Assembly (NCBI GenBank): GCA_010672965.1
Contig: JAAHFN010000015.1
Coordinates: 1 to 64,000 of the forward strand
DNA length: 64,000 nucleotides
Direction: 5' to 3'
Source: Oscillatoria sp. SIO1A7
Lineage (GTDB): Bacteria > Cyanobacteriota > Cyanobacteriia > Cyanobacteriales > Laspinemataceae
Each line of letters starts with the position of its first letter. Positions within the stretch are counted from its first letter, which is position 1. The position numbers and the translations under genes are program-made. Positions 51,003 through 59,882 of this stretch are shown here, piece by piece. The notes beneath the pieces were generated by a model. That model did no database searches and was not told where the DNA came from. It worked only from the letters and a program-made list of their open reading frames with translations.

Positions 51003-52970
51003 ATGGCATCGATTCAACCCCTGCCCGTAGAAGTTGTCAATCTCATCGCCGCCGGTGAAGTTATCGACTCCCTGGCCGCCGCATTGCGAGAACTGGTAGA
51101 AAATTCTCTGGATGCGAGGGCTACTCGAATTGTAGTGTCTCTGTGGCCCGACCTCTGGCGGCTGCAAGTGGCGGACAATGGCACTGGCATGGATTTGCCC
51201 AATTTGCAGAAAGCGGCGACGGCTCACGCTACTAGCAAAATTCAAGCTTTGGACGATTTGCGCCGAATTACTAGCTTGGGATTTCGCGGCGAAGCGCTCC
51301 ACAGTTTAGCTCAGTTATCCGATTTGGAAATTAGAAGCTGCGTGCCTGGAGGCGAAGGGTGGCGCGTAGTTTATAACTCTCAAGGAAAAGGATTGCAGTT
51401 GGAACCGGCTGCGATCGCTCCCGGTACTGTTGTTACTGTTTCCAACTTGTTTGGCATCTTCCCGGTTCGTCGCAGCTTTACCTCCCCAGCGCAACAGTTA
51501 CGAATGGTGCAGCTCACTATCGAAAAAATTGCCCTCTGCCATCCCCAGGTTACTTGGCGAGTAGAAAAAAGCGATCGCCCCTGGTTTGCAATTAGTCCGG
51601 GCAAAACCGCAAAACAAATATTGCCCCAAATTCTCCGTGGCGTCGAACCCAGCGATTTAGAATATTTGTCTTTAGCTCTTGGCAATCCATCGGATCCGCC
51701 CGAGAAAAATTATACCCAAGCGATCGAAGCTACTGAGGCTGGCTCTCAAGAAAAGTCGAGGGAGGATTCTGCTCTAGTTATGGAAGACAGCAGCGCTTAT
51801 GGCGAGAAGCAGTTTGGGGAAGATTCTGCTCTAGTTATGGAAGACAGCAGCGCTTATGGCCAGGAGCAGTTTGGCGAGAAGCAGTTTGGCCAGGATTCTG
51901 CTCTAGTTATGGAAGACAGCAGCGCTTATGGCGAGAAGCAGTTTGGGGAAGATTCTGGCCAAACCGATCTAGAAAAAAAATCAACAAGAAATCTACCAAG
52001 AGATAATCAAAAAGAAAATAGACTTTCCTTGGCTATGGGTTTGCCCGATCGCTGCCACCGACGCAGGCCGGATTGGGTGAAGGTGGCGGTAAACGGGCGT
52101 TTGGTGCGATCGCCGGAATTGGAACAAGTAGCTATAGGAGCCTTTGGCCGCACTTTGCCCCGCGATCGCTATCCCTTATGCTTCTTAGACTTGAAAGTTA
52201 CTGCAGACCAAATTGACTGGAACCGACATCCGGCGAAGGAAGAAATTTATTTGCAGAATCTAAGTTGGTGGCAGGAGAAGATTAAAGAAGCTATAGCTCT
52301 TGCCCTGCGTCTGAATGCCGAAGCGGCTCCCGCTGCAGCCCAAGACCGTATCGTCGGCCTGCTCAAAGCTTCGGAAGAAAAAGGCTCTTACCGTTTTGGC
52401 CGGTCGCAGCAAGAAAAAGCGAGCAATCCGCTCCAATTGCGGGCGATCGCTCAACTCCATAACACTTATATATTAGCCGAACATCCCAGCGGTGTCTGGT
52501 TGGTAGAGCAGCACATCGCTCACGAACGGATTTTGTACGAGCAATTGCAAGCAAGCTGGCAGCTCGTTCCCCTCGAAGCGCCGGCAATTTTAGCCAACCT
52601 ATCCAAAGCTCAGCTCGAACAATTGGAAAGATTGGAATTGGACACGAGCGAATTTGGCGATCGACTTTGGGCAGTACGCAGCGCTCCAGAACTGCTCGTA
52701 GAGCGGGAAGACTGCACCGACGCTCTCTACGAACTGAGCTTAGCCGGAGATTTGGAAGCCGCCCAAGTTGCAACCGCCTGCCGCAGCGCCATCCGCAATG
52801 GCACCCCTCTGACTCTGCCAGAGATGCAAGATATTTTAGACCGATGGCAGCAGACTAGCAATCCCCGCACCTGTCCCCACGGTCGTCCTATTTATTTACC
52901 CCTAGAAGAGACAGACCTCGCTCGCTTTTTCCGCCGCCATTGGGTCATCGGCAAAAGTCATGGAATTTAA
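51003..52970 (+). CDS. mutL: DNA mismatch repair protein MutL
   Basis: A 655-residue MutL. N-terminal GHKL ATPase motifs: LRELVENSLDA (motif I), VADNGTGMD (II), TSLGFRGEAL (III), PGTVVTVSNLFGIFPVRRSF (IV). The C-terminal dimerisation/endonuclease domain has VEQHIAHERILYE (variant of DQHA..E....E, with Glu for Asp and Ile for Ala), ACRSAIRNG and CPHGRP, so nuclease activity is possible but altered. The linker (about residues 255-320) carries three copies of DSALVMEDSSAYG, a minisatellite not expected in MutL. Bridges MutS to downstream repair steps. ATG 51003 has no clear ribosome site. Confidence 0.93.
   Translation: MASIQPLPVEVVNLIAAGEVIDSLAAALRELVENSLDARATRIVVSLWPDLWRLQVADNGTGMDLPNLQKAATAHATSKIQALDDLRRITSLGFRGEALHSLAQLSDLEIRSCVPGGEGWRVVYNSQGKGLQLEPAAIAPGTVVTVSNLFGIFPVRRSFTSPAQQLRMVQLTIEKIALCHPQVTWRVEKSDRPWFAISPGKTAKQILPQILRGVEPSDLEYLSLALGNPSDPPEKNYTQAIEATEAGSQEKSREDSALVMEDSSAYGEKQFGEDSALVMEDSSAYGQEQFGEKQFGQDSALVMEDSSAYGEKQFGEDSGQTDLEKKSTRNLPRDNQKENRLSLAMGLPDRCHRRRPDWVKVAVNGRLVRSPELEQVAIGAFGRTLPRDRYPLCFLDLKVTADQIDWNRHPAKEEIYLQNLSWWQEKIKEAIALALRLNAEAAPAAAQDRIVGLLKASEEKGSYRFGRSQQEKASNPLQLRAIAQLHNTYILAEHPSGVWLVEQHIAHERILYEQLQASWQLVPLEAPAILANLSKAQLEQLERLELDTSEFGDRLWAVRSAPELLVEREDCTDALYELSLAGDLEAAQVATACRSAIRNGTPLTLPEMQDILDRWQQTSNPRTCPHGRPIYLPLEETDLARFFRRHWVIGKSHGI
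51763..51960. repeat. minisatellite in the mutL linker
   Basis: Three copies of GATTCTGCTCTAGTTATGGAAG... separated by GAGAAGCAGTTTGG units, in frame, starting at about 51769, 51823 and 51894. Confidence 0.9.
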
Positions 52971-52977
52971 TTGAACT

Positions 52978-53282
52978 GGGCATTGGGCATTGGGCATTGG
53001 GCATTGGGCATTGGGAATTGGAAGTCAAAAGTCAAAAGTCAAAGGTCAAAAGTCAAAAGCCAAAAGTCAAAAGTCAAAGGTCAAAAGTCAAAAGTCAAAG
53101 GTCAAAGATCAAAAGTCAAAGGTTAATAGTCAAGGGTCAAGGGTCAAAAGTCAAAAGTCAAAAGTCAAAGGTCAAAAGTCAAAGGTTAATAGTCAAGGGT
53201 CAAAAGTCAAGGGTCAAAAGTCAAAGGTCAAAGATCAAAAGTCAAAGGTCAAAAGTCAAAGTTCAAAAGTCAAAGGTTAATA
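52978..53282. repeat. ATTGGGC then GTCAAAA heptamer array
   Basis: Five ATTGGGC heptamers (52978-53013), then about 35 GTCAAAA/GTCAAAG heptamers (53022-53280). All three frames are open on the plus strand, giving false Lys/Ser/Gln frames. The array reaches the comF stop codon. Confidence 0.92.
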
Positions 53283-54077
53283 GTGAATAGGCGATTGCGC
53301 TATACCCTCCGGAGGGCAGGCTACGCGCCCCGCGAACTGGCGAACGGAGGGAGTGTGTTTCTTCACTTTTGACTTTTGACTTTTGACTTTTACCCCAGTC
53401 CCCTTATCCCCTGTCGTCGCGATCGCAGCTATCCCATAAGTCGATATTCCTTGCCCCTGTAAAACCTCGGCCGCTTCTCGACAGGTGGTGCCGGTGGTAT
53501 AAACATCGTCGATTAGCAATACGGCACCTCGCGGAGGGCGGCGGCGAAATACCTTGCCGACAGATAAAGCGCCGGAAATTTCACGCGATCGCTCTTCTGC
53601 AGATAAACCAAACAGAGCTTGCGTCTGGCGAGTTCGCTCCAGACCTCCTGCCTCCATTGGATAGCCGGTCAAATCGCAAAAACTTTTAGCAATTAATTCC
53701 GCTTGGTTGAATCCTCGCTCCTGGAGTTTTTTCGGGTGCATGGGAATCGGAACAACCGTTAATTTGCCAGCACGGCGATATGGGCTTGAGTTCAGCCATG
53801 CTTCGGCCAGAGCTAGACCGAAGAGTTGACCGAGTTCGGGATGATTCTGGTATTTCATAGCAGCGATCGCCCGTTTCATCACTCCGCCGTATTTCCCCCA
53901 GATTAATGCCGGTAGCTTTCCCGACCAGAACTGCTCCGGCCTAGCAAATTGGCAGCGCATCAACTGCCGATGGCAATATTTGCACAACACCTCCTCTGCA
54001 GGGCGATCGCATAAAGGACAGTTCGGTTTCAAAAATAAATTCAAAAATGGTCTTAGCAATCCAGTCAACTTGCTCAT
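53277..54077 (-). CDS. comF: ComF family phosphoribosyltransferase-like protein
   Basis: A 266-residue ComF protein: N-terminal zinc-finger CPLCDRP...CKYC (Cys20, 23, 32, 35), KYGGVMKRAIAAMKY, VVPIPMHPKKLQERGFNQAELIAK and the PRPP motif VLLIDDVYTTGTT (residues 186-198). The family domain ends near residue 222 (IAAIATTGD). The last roughly 40 residues (VKVKSQKSKVKK onward) translate a GTCAAAA array and a dispersed palindrome, so the ancestral stop has been lost or displaced. ComF proteins are linked to natural transformation; whether this extended protein works is unknown. Confidence 0.88.
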   Translation of the reverse strand: MSKLTGLLRPFLNLFLKPNCPLCDRPAEEVLCKYCHRQLMRCQFARPEQFWSGKLPALIWGKYGGVMKRAIAAMKYQNHPELGQLFGLALAEAWLNSSPYRRAGKLTVVPIPMHPKKLQERGFNQAELIAKSFCDLTGYPMEAGGLERTRQTQALFGLSAEERSREISGALSVGKVFRRRPPRGAVLLIDDVYTTGTTCREAAEVLQGQGISTYGIAAIATTGDKGTGVKVKSQKSKVKKHTPSVRQFAGRVACPPEGIAQSPIHY

Positions 54078-54109
54078 CGTTTGCCCCCAATGCTTCTATA
54101 TATATAGGT

Positions 54110-54390
54110 AGGGTTTGCTGAAAAAGGCAGAGTGTGGGGAGGGAGAGGGGGGAGTGTGGGGAGAGGGGGAAGAAAGATGGGGGAGTGTGGGGAGTGTGGG
54201 GAGAGGGAGAACTGTGGGGAGAGAGGGGAGAGAGGGGAGAACTTTCAGCACACTTCCCACACCTCGTAGGCGGCCTCCCACACTTCCCACACTTCCCACA
54301 CCTCCCACCTTTCCCACACTCCCCCCTCTCCCCACACCTCCCACCCTTCCCACACCCTACACCCCAAACTTCCCAAACCCTACACCCTAA
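54110..54390. repeat. two-armed repeat with core
   Basis: GAGTGTGGGGAGAGG units (54129-54240), core GGGGAGAACTTTCAGCACAC (54233-54252), a CGTAGGCGG insert, then CACACTTCCCACACCTCCC units and ACACCCT heptamers. It lies between the 5' end of comF and the 3' end of the SDR gene. Confidence 0.85.
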
Positions 54391-54391
54391 T

Positions 54392-55141
54392 TTATAGGGT
54401 TGCCCAACCCCCATCGACCAAAATTTCCTCGCCCAGCATGAAAGAAGAATCGTCGCTCGCTAAGAACAATACGGCTTTGGCAATCTCTTCTGGCTTGCCA
54501 AAGCGACCTGCTGGAGTCCGAGCAATTACTTGCTGTGCGGCTTGTTCCATTGCCTCTTGGGGCATTTCTATTTTGCTCCAGATCGGCGTTTCAATCGCAC
54601 CGGGCGCGATCGCATTAACTCGGATTTTGCGATCGAGGAGTTCGAGGCTAAAGGAGCGCGCCAAAGAGCGAACCGCTGCTTTAGAGGCCGAATAAACGCT
54701 CTCGCCCATCATTGCAGTTTGGTCTAGACAGGTAGTGGTCAAAATAATGCTGCCGCCATCTTTCATAACGGGTTCCAACTTTTGCACCGTGAAAAATGCA
54801 CCTTTAAGGTTAATGGCCATTTCTTCATCAAATCTGGCTTCGGTTACCTGTTTAAAAGGAGCCACTTTCGCTACGCCTGCATTCACGAAGAGAACGTCTA
54901 TCGAGCCAAAAATTTCCGCAACCCGTTCGGCAAGGCGATCCAACTCTGCCAAGTTCTTTACATTGGCCAGCACCGGGCTTGCATTGTCCCCAAGCTTTTG
55001 AGCGGCTTCTTGCAGGCGAGTTTCATTTTGTCCGGTGACTATGACCCGAGCCCCTTCTTCAAGAAAGAGTCGAGCCGTTGCAAATCCAATTCCCGACGTA
55101 CCACCTGTAATAACAGCAGTTTTCCCGTTCAATCGAGCCAT
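54392..55141 (-). CDS. SDR family oxidoreductase
   Basis: A 249-residue classical short-chain dehydrogenase: NAD(P) motif TGGTSGIG (residues 12-19), VNAG (87-90), catalytic Tyr150 and Lys154 in YSASK, followed by RVNAIAPGAIETP and the C-terminal FLASDDSSFMLGEEILVDGG typical of the FabG/glucose-dehydrogenase-like group. The usual catalytic Ser is replaced by Thr in ILTTTC (Thr135-137), which is uncommon. Substrate unknown. Same strand as hisA, 43 bases downstream of the HisA stop. Confidence 0.9.
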   Translation of the reverse strand: MARLNGKTAVITGGTSGIGFATARLFLEEGARVIVTGQNETRLQEAAQKLGDNASPVLANVKNLAELDRLAERVAEIFGSIDVLFVNAGVAKVAPFKQVTEARFDEEMAINLKGAFFTVQKLEPVMKDGGSIILTTTCLDQTAMMGESVYSASKAAVRSLARSFSLELLDRKIRVNAIAPGAIETPIWSKIEMPQEAMEQAAQQVIARTPAGRFGKPEEIAKAVLFLASDDSSFMLGEEILVDGGWATL

Positions 55142-55184
55142 GATTAATATTTGTCAAGATAGCGTTAGATTATCCCCTGTTTTT

Positions 55185-55958
55185 TCAAGCAAAGCTAGAA
55201 AGACTAAAATCTGGGGGAATATCCTGAATTCTACCTTGGCCGATTGCCTGAATCGCATCTTGGAGAGAGACGTCTCCGGTATAAAGAGCGCGACCGACAA
55301 TAACGCCAGTCACCCCGCTAGGCTCCAGCGCCAGTAAACTTAGCAAATCAGTAACAGAACTGACGCCTCCAGAGGCAATAATAGGAATTTCTATCGCGCC
55401 AGCTAGCTCTCGCAAAGCGGTAATATTAGGTCCAGTGAGGGTGCCATCGCGGTGAATATCCGTGTAGATAATAGCAGCCACGCCCAATTGAGCCATTTTC
55501 TTTGCCAGGTCTGTGGCTAAAACTTCGGAAGTTTCCAGCCAGCCACGGGTTGCTACTTTGCCTTTGCGGGCATCGATACCGACAGCTATTTGCGCGGGAA
55601 ATTCTTGACAGAGTTCGGCGACTAAATCGGGATTTTCTACGGCGACGGTGCCCAAAATTGCTCGCTCGACGCCTAGAGCAAGAGTATTGCTTACTGAAGA
55701 ATAATTGCGCAGTCCGCCACCAACTTGGACCGGGACGGGAACGGTTTTGGCGATCGCTTCAATTGCTTCTAGATTGCGGGGCTCTCCGGCACGGGCTCCG
55801 TCGAGATCTACCAAATGCAGCCTAGTGGCCCCCTGTTCTACCCATTGCCGCGCCACTGCCACCGGGTCTTCGTTAAATACTTGCGATCGCGAGTAGTCTC
55901 CCTGATACAGCCGCACGCAGCGTCCTTCTAATAAATCGATCGCCGGAATAACATCCAT
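55185..55958 (-). CDS. hisA: phosphoribosylformimino-5-aminoimidazole carboxamide ribotide isomerase HisA
   Basis: A 257-residue TIM-barrel HisA, catalysing the fourth step of histidine biosynthesis. Catalytic Asp8 ([10 protein letters not shown]) and Asp129 (VGIDARKGK); phosphate-binding [22 protein letters not shown] and [13 protein letters not shown]. Start at ATG 55958 (MDVIPAID), with GGGGA about 7 bases upstream; a slightly longer frame begins at 55976. Length normal. Confidence 0.95.
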   Translation of the reverse strand: MDVIPAIDLLEGRCVRLYQGDYSRSQVFNEDPVAVARQWVEQGATRLHLVDLDGARAGEPRNLEAIEAIAKTVPVPVQVGGGLRNYSSVSNTLALGVERAILGTVAVENPDLVAELCQEFPAQIAVGIDARKGKVATRGWLETSEVLATDLAKKMAQLGVAAIIYTDIHRDGTLTGPNITALRELAGAIEIPIIASGGVSSVTDLLSLLALEPSGVTGVIVGRALYTGDVSLQDAIQAIGQGRIQDIPPDFSLSSFA

Positions 55959-55995
55959 CGCTATTTCCCCATTCAAGACGATCGCTATTATGCCC

Positions 55996-56252
55996 TAGTT
56001 AGGGTTTGGGGTGTGGGGTGTAGGGTGTGGGGTGTAGGGTGTGGGGTGTGGGGTGTGGGGTGTGTGGGAAGTGTGCGAGGGGTGGGAAGTGTGCGAGGGG
56101 TGGGAAGTGTGGGAAGTGTGGGAAGTGTGGGAGGCCGCCTTGCCGCGAAAGGGCGGCTACGCCTACGAGGTGTGGGAGGTGTGGGAAGAAGGCGCAGAAT
56201 ATTCTCCTCCCCATCCTCCCCCTCTCCCCACACCTCCCACACTCCCCAATCT
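55996..56252. repeat. two-armed repeat with core
   Basis: GGGTGTGGGGTGTAG heptamers (56006-56068), GTGGGAAGTGTGCGAGGG units, a GGGCGGCTACGCCTACGAGG insert (56150-56170), core GCAGAATATTCTCCTCC (56193-56210), then CCTCCCCCTCTCCCC units. Confidence 0.85.
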
Positions 56253-56260
56253 CTCTTTCC

Positions 56261-58537
56261 CTACTGGGATACAGACCAAAAACGTACTTCACCCAAGGTA
56301 ACTGGAGTTAGATCGCTAACGTCAATAGTAAAGCGAAATACTTTTTTGGCACGACGACTGTTTTCCGGGTCAAAAAATTTCAGCTTTACATCCCAGCAGT
56401 CGCTGCCATAGCGGCAGAATGGGCTTTTTTCCACATTAATACTATCCAGTTCCATGCCGTTGGCCACTGCTTGAGAGAAAGCTTGCACGGCTTGGAAAGC
56501 ATTGGTGGCGGCGAAATTCAGGGCGCGATCGCGAGCCATCTGCCCTAAATTGCGCAAATCGTAATAAACGCGGTTGAGGAAACTGGTGAGGGAACGGCGC
56601 ATTATAGTTTCGTCGGCTTCTGCCTGTTCCGCACTAACCGCTTGCAATGCAGACTCAATTAAAGTGTTGACTTTCCAACCGTACATCCCTCGGGGGGTAT
56701 TGACTTTGACAACCGGCACGATTTGACCGGAAAAGAGCTTAACGGTTTTATCGGTAAGCTTGCCGGGAATACTGACTCGTTCGATATAGTCTTCGTCTCC
56801 TGCAGATAAGGTCTGACCGGCCAGCATATATTGCATCGTCTCATAGATATTGGCGGCAAATGCTCCCACGGGCTCTATAGCATAAATCGGCGTGAGTTCC
56901 AGGTTCAAAGTCCAGATAAGAGATTTGGCTTCCCACGGGTTGTCTTCCAGATATTCCACCATTTGGCGGGAATCGTAGGGATTGGCGGGAACCTGGGTAT
57001 TACCCACGGTGACGGCGGGCATAAATTGTTTGAAGCTATCGCGGCGGGCTTCGGTGCCGAAATCGTATCCCAAAACTCCCAAGGAGTAAATGAGATTCGA
57101 TCGCAAGCTGGGAGAAATTTCGCTCGCCACAATGGCACTACTATTATAGGATTTGCTATTATAAGCATTGCTATCGTAGGTATTGTTGGCAGCGATTCTT
57201 TCTTCAAGACTCTTTGCGATTCTCCCTTGGATATCCTCCGCGATCGCTTCTAGATAATTTTCTCCAGTTCTTGCCTCTGTTGCTTCTCCCATTGTGCTTC
57301 GACTCCGCTCAGCCCGAACGGTAGCGATCGAAGAACGCTCTTGGACTGGTACTTTATTTCTGCGCAAGTCCATTAGCGCTTCTCCGTCTCCCATCGGCGC
57401 TTTTGTTAGGGGAATATTGCTGGTAACTTCTCCGGCGATCGCTTCTCCCATTAGCGCTTCTCCGTCTCCCATCGGTGCTTTTGTTAGGGGAATATTGCTG
57501 GTAACTTCTCCGGCGATCGCTTCTGCTGCCAAGGTTTCTTCTGTCAATCGGGTTCCTGTTAGCAGTTCGTAAGCTCCGTAAATATTAATACGTCCCAATA
57601 AGCAGCGTTCCGGTTCCTCTACTTCTTCTGGGTTGCAAGGGATAGCACTATTAGTAAGGGCAGCACGGACAGCTTCGGCATCGGGAGCGGCTCCCCGTTC
57701 CAGTTGTAAACTCATCAGCAAAGCTGCAACGCCCGTGACAATTGGCGTGGCGCAACTGGTGCCTTTTTTGCGGACGGGTTCGTCGGTTCCCGGCTGCGCC
57801 CCCAGGACATTTTCTCCCGGTGCAATAATCCCTTGAGTGGCATACTTGCCCCCAAAATTACTAATTTTTAATGGTTCCCCCGTATCTTTCATCGCGCCAA
57901 CGGCCAGAACATTGTCCAAGACTGCGGGAATGCACCAGCACTCTCCTTTATTGTTGCCAGCGGGAGCGACTATTAGAATATTATTTTGTTGCGCTTGGCG
58001 GATGGCTTTGTCTATAAACTCTTGGGCGATTCCGCTTTGGGTGGGGTGACAAACGCTGCAGTGAATAATGTTAGCCCCTTGTTCGATCGCGGTGCTGATG
58101 GCACGGGATATATTGAGGGGGTTAAGACCATCATTTATAGAATAGGCGATCGGTATGTTGATAACCGTAGCGCTAGGGGCGATGCCTTCTACGGGAGAAT
58201 CCGGTTGTCCGCAAATAACACTAATAATATGGTTGCCGTGGAAGCGTAGGTAAAGGCTGCCGCGAATATTTTCGTCGGGGACAGCCGCAGCCAGCATTTC
58301 TTTTTTTTCCTTGTCGCTTTTATCGCTATTTTCTATTTCCAGAAAAGTTTCCAGATCTTGGGAGTCGGCTTCTATAGCCTCGGCCCAGTAGGGATCTATG
58401 CGAGTGAGATTAGCTCCCTGAAAGCAAGCGCGTTCTAGTTCTACTGGCCCGTCAAGAACGGCAATTTTGATGCGCCGATCGCCTTTTGTATGCGATCGCA
58501 AAGCAGAAAGTCCGGGGATGTCAGCGAGGTCGGGCAT
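56261..58537 (-). CDS. PatA/PatG-family subtilisin-like protease
   Basis: A 758-residue two-domain protein like cyanobactin maturation proteases. The N-terminal S8 domain has Asp29 (AVLDGPVEL), His100 (FHGNHI), Asn195 (PAGNN) and Ser261 (GTSCATP). A linker (about 355-485) holds a tandem duplicate of EAIAGEVTSNIPLTKAPMGD and low-complexity Asn/Tyr. The C-terminal domain (LGVLGYDFGTEARRDSF, PANPYDSRQMVEYLEDNPWEAKSLIW, CRYGSDCWDVKLKFFDPENS) is the PatA/PatG-type domain. In cyanobactin pathways such enzymes cleave and macrocyclise precursor peptides. No precursor or heterocyclase is adjacent. Start at ATG 58537 (MPDLADIPG); upstream codons are repeat. Confidence 0.85.
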   Translation of the reverse strand: MPDLADIPGLSALRSHTKGDRRIKIAVLDGPVELERACFQGANLTRIDPYWAEAIEADSQDLETFLEIENSDKSDKEKKEMLAAAVPDENIRGSLYLRFHGNHIISVICGQPDSPVEGIAPSATVINIPIAYSINDGLNPLNISRAISTAIEQGANIIHCSVCHPTQSGIAQEFIDKAIRQAQQNNILIVAPAGNNKGECWCIPAVLDNVLAVGAMKDTGEPLKISNFGGKYATQGIIAPGENVLGAQPGTDEPVRKKGTSCATPIVTGVAALLMSLQLERGAAPDAEAVRAALTNSAIPCNPEEVEEPERCLLGRINIYGAYELLTGTRLTEETLAAEAIAGEVTSNIPLTKAPMGDGEALMGEAIAGEVTSNIPLTKAPMGDGEALMDLRRNKVPVQERSSIATVRAERSRSTMGEATEARTGENYLEAIAEDIQGRIAKSLEERIAANNTYDSNAYNSKSYNSSAIVASEISPSLRSNLIYSLGVLGYDFGTEARRDSFKQFMPAVTVGNTQVPANPYDSRQMVEYLEDNPWEAKSLIWTLNLELTPIYAIEPVGAFAANIYETMQYMLAGQTLSAGDEDYIERVSIPGKLTDKTVKLFSGQIVPVVKVNTPRGMYGWKVNTLIESALQAVSAEQAEADETIMRRSLTSFLNRVYYDLRNLGQMARDRALNFAATNAFQAVQAFSQAVANGMELDSINVEKSPFCRYGSDCWDVKLKFFDPENSRRAKKVFRFTIDVSDLTPVTLGEVRFWSVSQ
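57376..57533. repeat. tandem duplication in PatA/PatG-like gene
   Basis: Two nearly identical 78-bp units (CCCATCGGCGCTTTTGTTAGG... and CCCATCGGTGCTTTTGTTAG...), encoding the duplicated linker segment. Confidence 0.85.
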
Positions 58538-59174
58538 GGTAAGGGTGTAGGGTGTAAGGTGTAGGTGTAGGCAGAAGAGGCAGGAGGGAAGATGGGGCAA
58601 CTGCGTGCCTAGCTTTTTATGCTTTTAAAGTCACATTTGGAGATGCGATCGGGAGCATTTCAATTTTGCAAGGGATACATAGGAATGTAGGGAGCGGCCC
58701 GGGAACGAAACCCAACAATAGCGACAGTTTTGTTGGGTTTCGAATGCTCTTCTTTTTATTTAAAATTTGGCTACATACAACTCTTAACTTGTTTGTATTT
58801 TAATCTTTTTTTGGACCTCTGTTTGCACATTCATTTTTCACTCTATTTCCTACATGGCTCTTATGACATTTAGCTGTATTTTGTCATCCCAGTATAATCA
58901 CCATACCATATCTCACATTTTCTTTACAAGCCCACCTCAAAAAAATACAGAATTTAAATGACAGTAAAAAACACAGCTATATAGCATTTATTTTGGGCCT
59001 TGATTGGGTTAAGCCGCGATCGGGTGACATCCTAGGCAATATTTCTGAGCTAGACCTTTATATATGCTTCATCTCCTAATAGTCCAATCAACAACCTTAA
59101 AAAGAACTGAAACCTTTTTTGGCAGCTATTATATGCCCAGGAACAATTGTAGTAATACAGGGATAAACTGATAG
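58538..59174. other. intergenic; possible non-coding transcript
   Basis: GTAAGGTGTAGG repeats, a GGGAGCGGCCCGGGAACGAAACCCAAC dispersed repeat (58690), then about 450 bases of A/T-rich sequence with a TATAAT at 58893 but no good -35. It ends at an orphan terminator, so it may encode an RNA. No open frame supported. Confidence 0.4.
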
Positions 59175-59219
59175 AAATATGGGGATTAGCCCCTAAGGGG
59201 TTAATCCCCATATTTTTAT
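59175..59219 (+). terminator. strong orphan terminator
   Basis: Near-perfect 18-bp stem AAATATGGGGATTAGCCCC/GGGGTTAATCCCCATATTT with a small loop, followed by a T-rich tail. No protein gene ends here on either strand. Confidence 0.65.
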
Positions 59220-59389
59220 CTAATTGTTTTATATAACTATAGCAATGATTTTATAGGTTGGGATTCGGTTTATCAATTCAATATTGAAAATATGCTACAT
59301 TTAAACTTATTAGTATTCTCAATCTAATTAACCTGTAGAAAATACTTAGATAAGAATTGCTTGTGGAATGTGGGATTTAATATTTTATT

Positions 59390-59623
59390 TTGAAAAAGTA
59401 TGTACGGTACTCAAAAATCTATTTTGCAGATACAAACTTACTGCTTGACAAAACTAGCTCGGATCTAATAACCGCGATCGCCAAAAATATTCGCAACCTA
59501 TTCACCATAGCTGATATCCTGCCAGTCAGGTCAGTATCTGTAGCGGTAAAATGCGATCTAAGTCACTGCCAAAAAACTCGATCGTTTGTTAATAATGCGG
59601 TGAACTCCATAATGCATCAATAA
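59390..59623 (+). CDS. doubtful small ORF, 77 aa
   Basis: An open frame with TTG start and no ribosome site: YSKIYFADTNLLLDKTSSDLI and NLFTIADILPVRSVSVAVKCD. FADTNLLLD weakly resembles the start of PIN-domain proteins, but the remaining PIN acidic residues are missing. May be a remnant. Confidence 0.2.
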   Translation: MKKYVRYSKIYFADTNLLLDKTSSDLITAIAKNIRNLFTIADILPVRSVSVAVKCDLSHCQKTRSFVNNAVNSIMHQ

Positions 59624-59882
59624 TTTTCAGTCGGAAAATTCAATCCGCTCTCAAATCCTTTGCGGTTCATCTGTGCAACATGAGATTCTGGAACTGTTTC
59701 TCGCCTGCGAAAAACGCAAGTTTATTTTTCCAATATATTTTATGCCAAAAATACCAAAACGACATATTGAGTTGCCGATCGTTAACTAATGATTGAAATA
59801 ATGAGAATAAGAGAATAAGTAATATTTAGGCAAGACCAAGCCTTCTTCGATAGAATAGGCCATCAGTTCGATAGAGACCATC

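Noticed and set aside
53022-53280. GTCAAAA array as a CRISPR or iteron origin
   Set aside because: Unit is 7 bp with no spacers and no replication gene nearby; an STRR.
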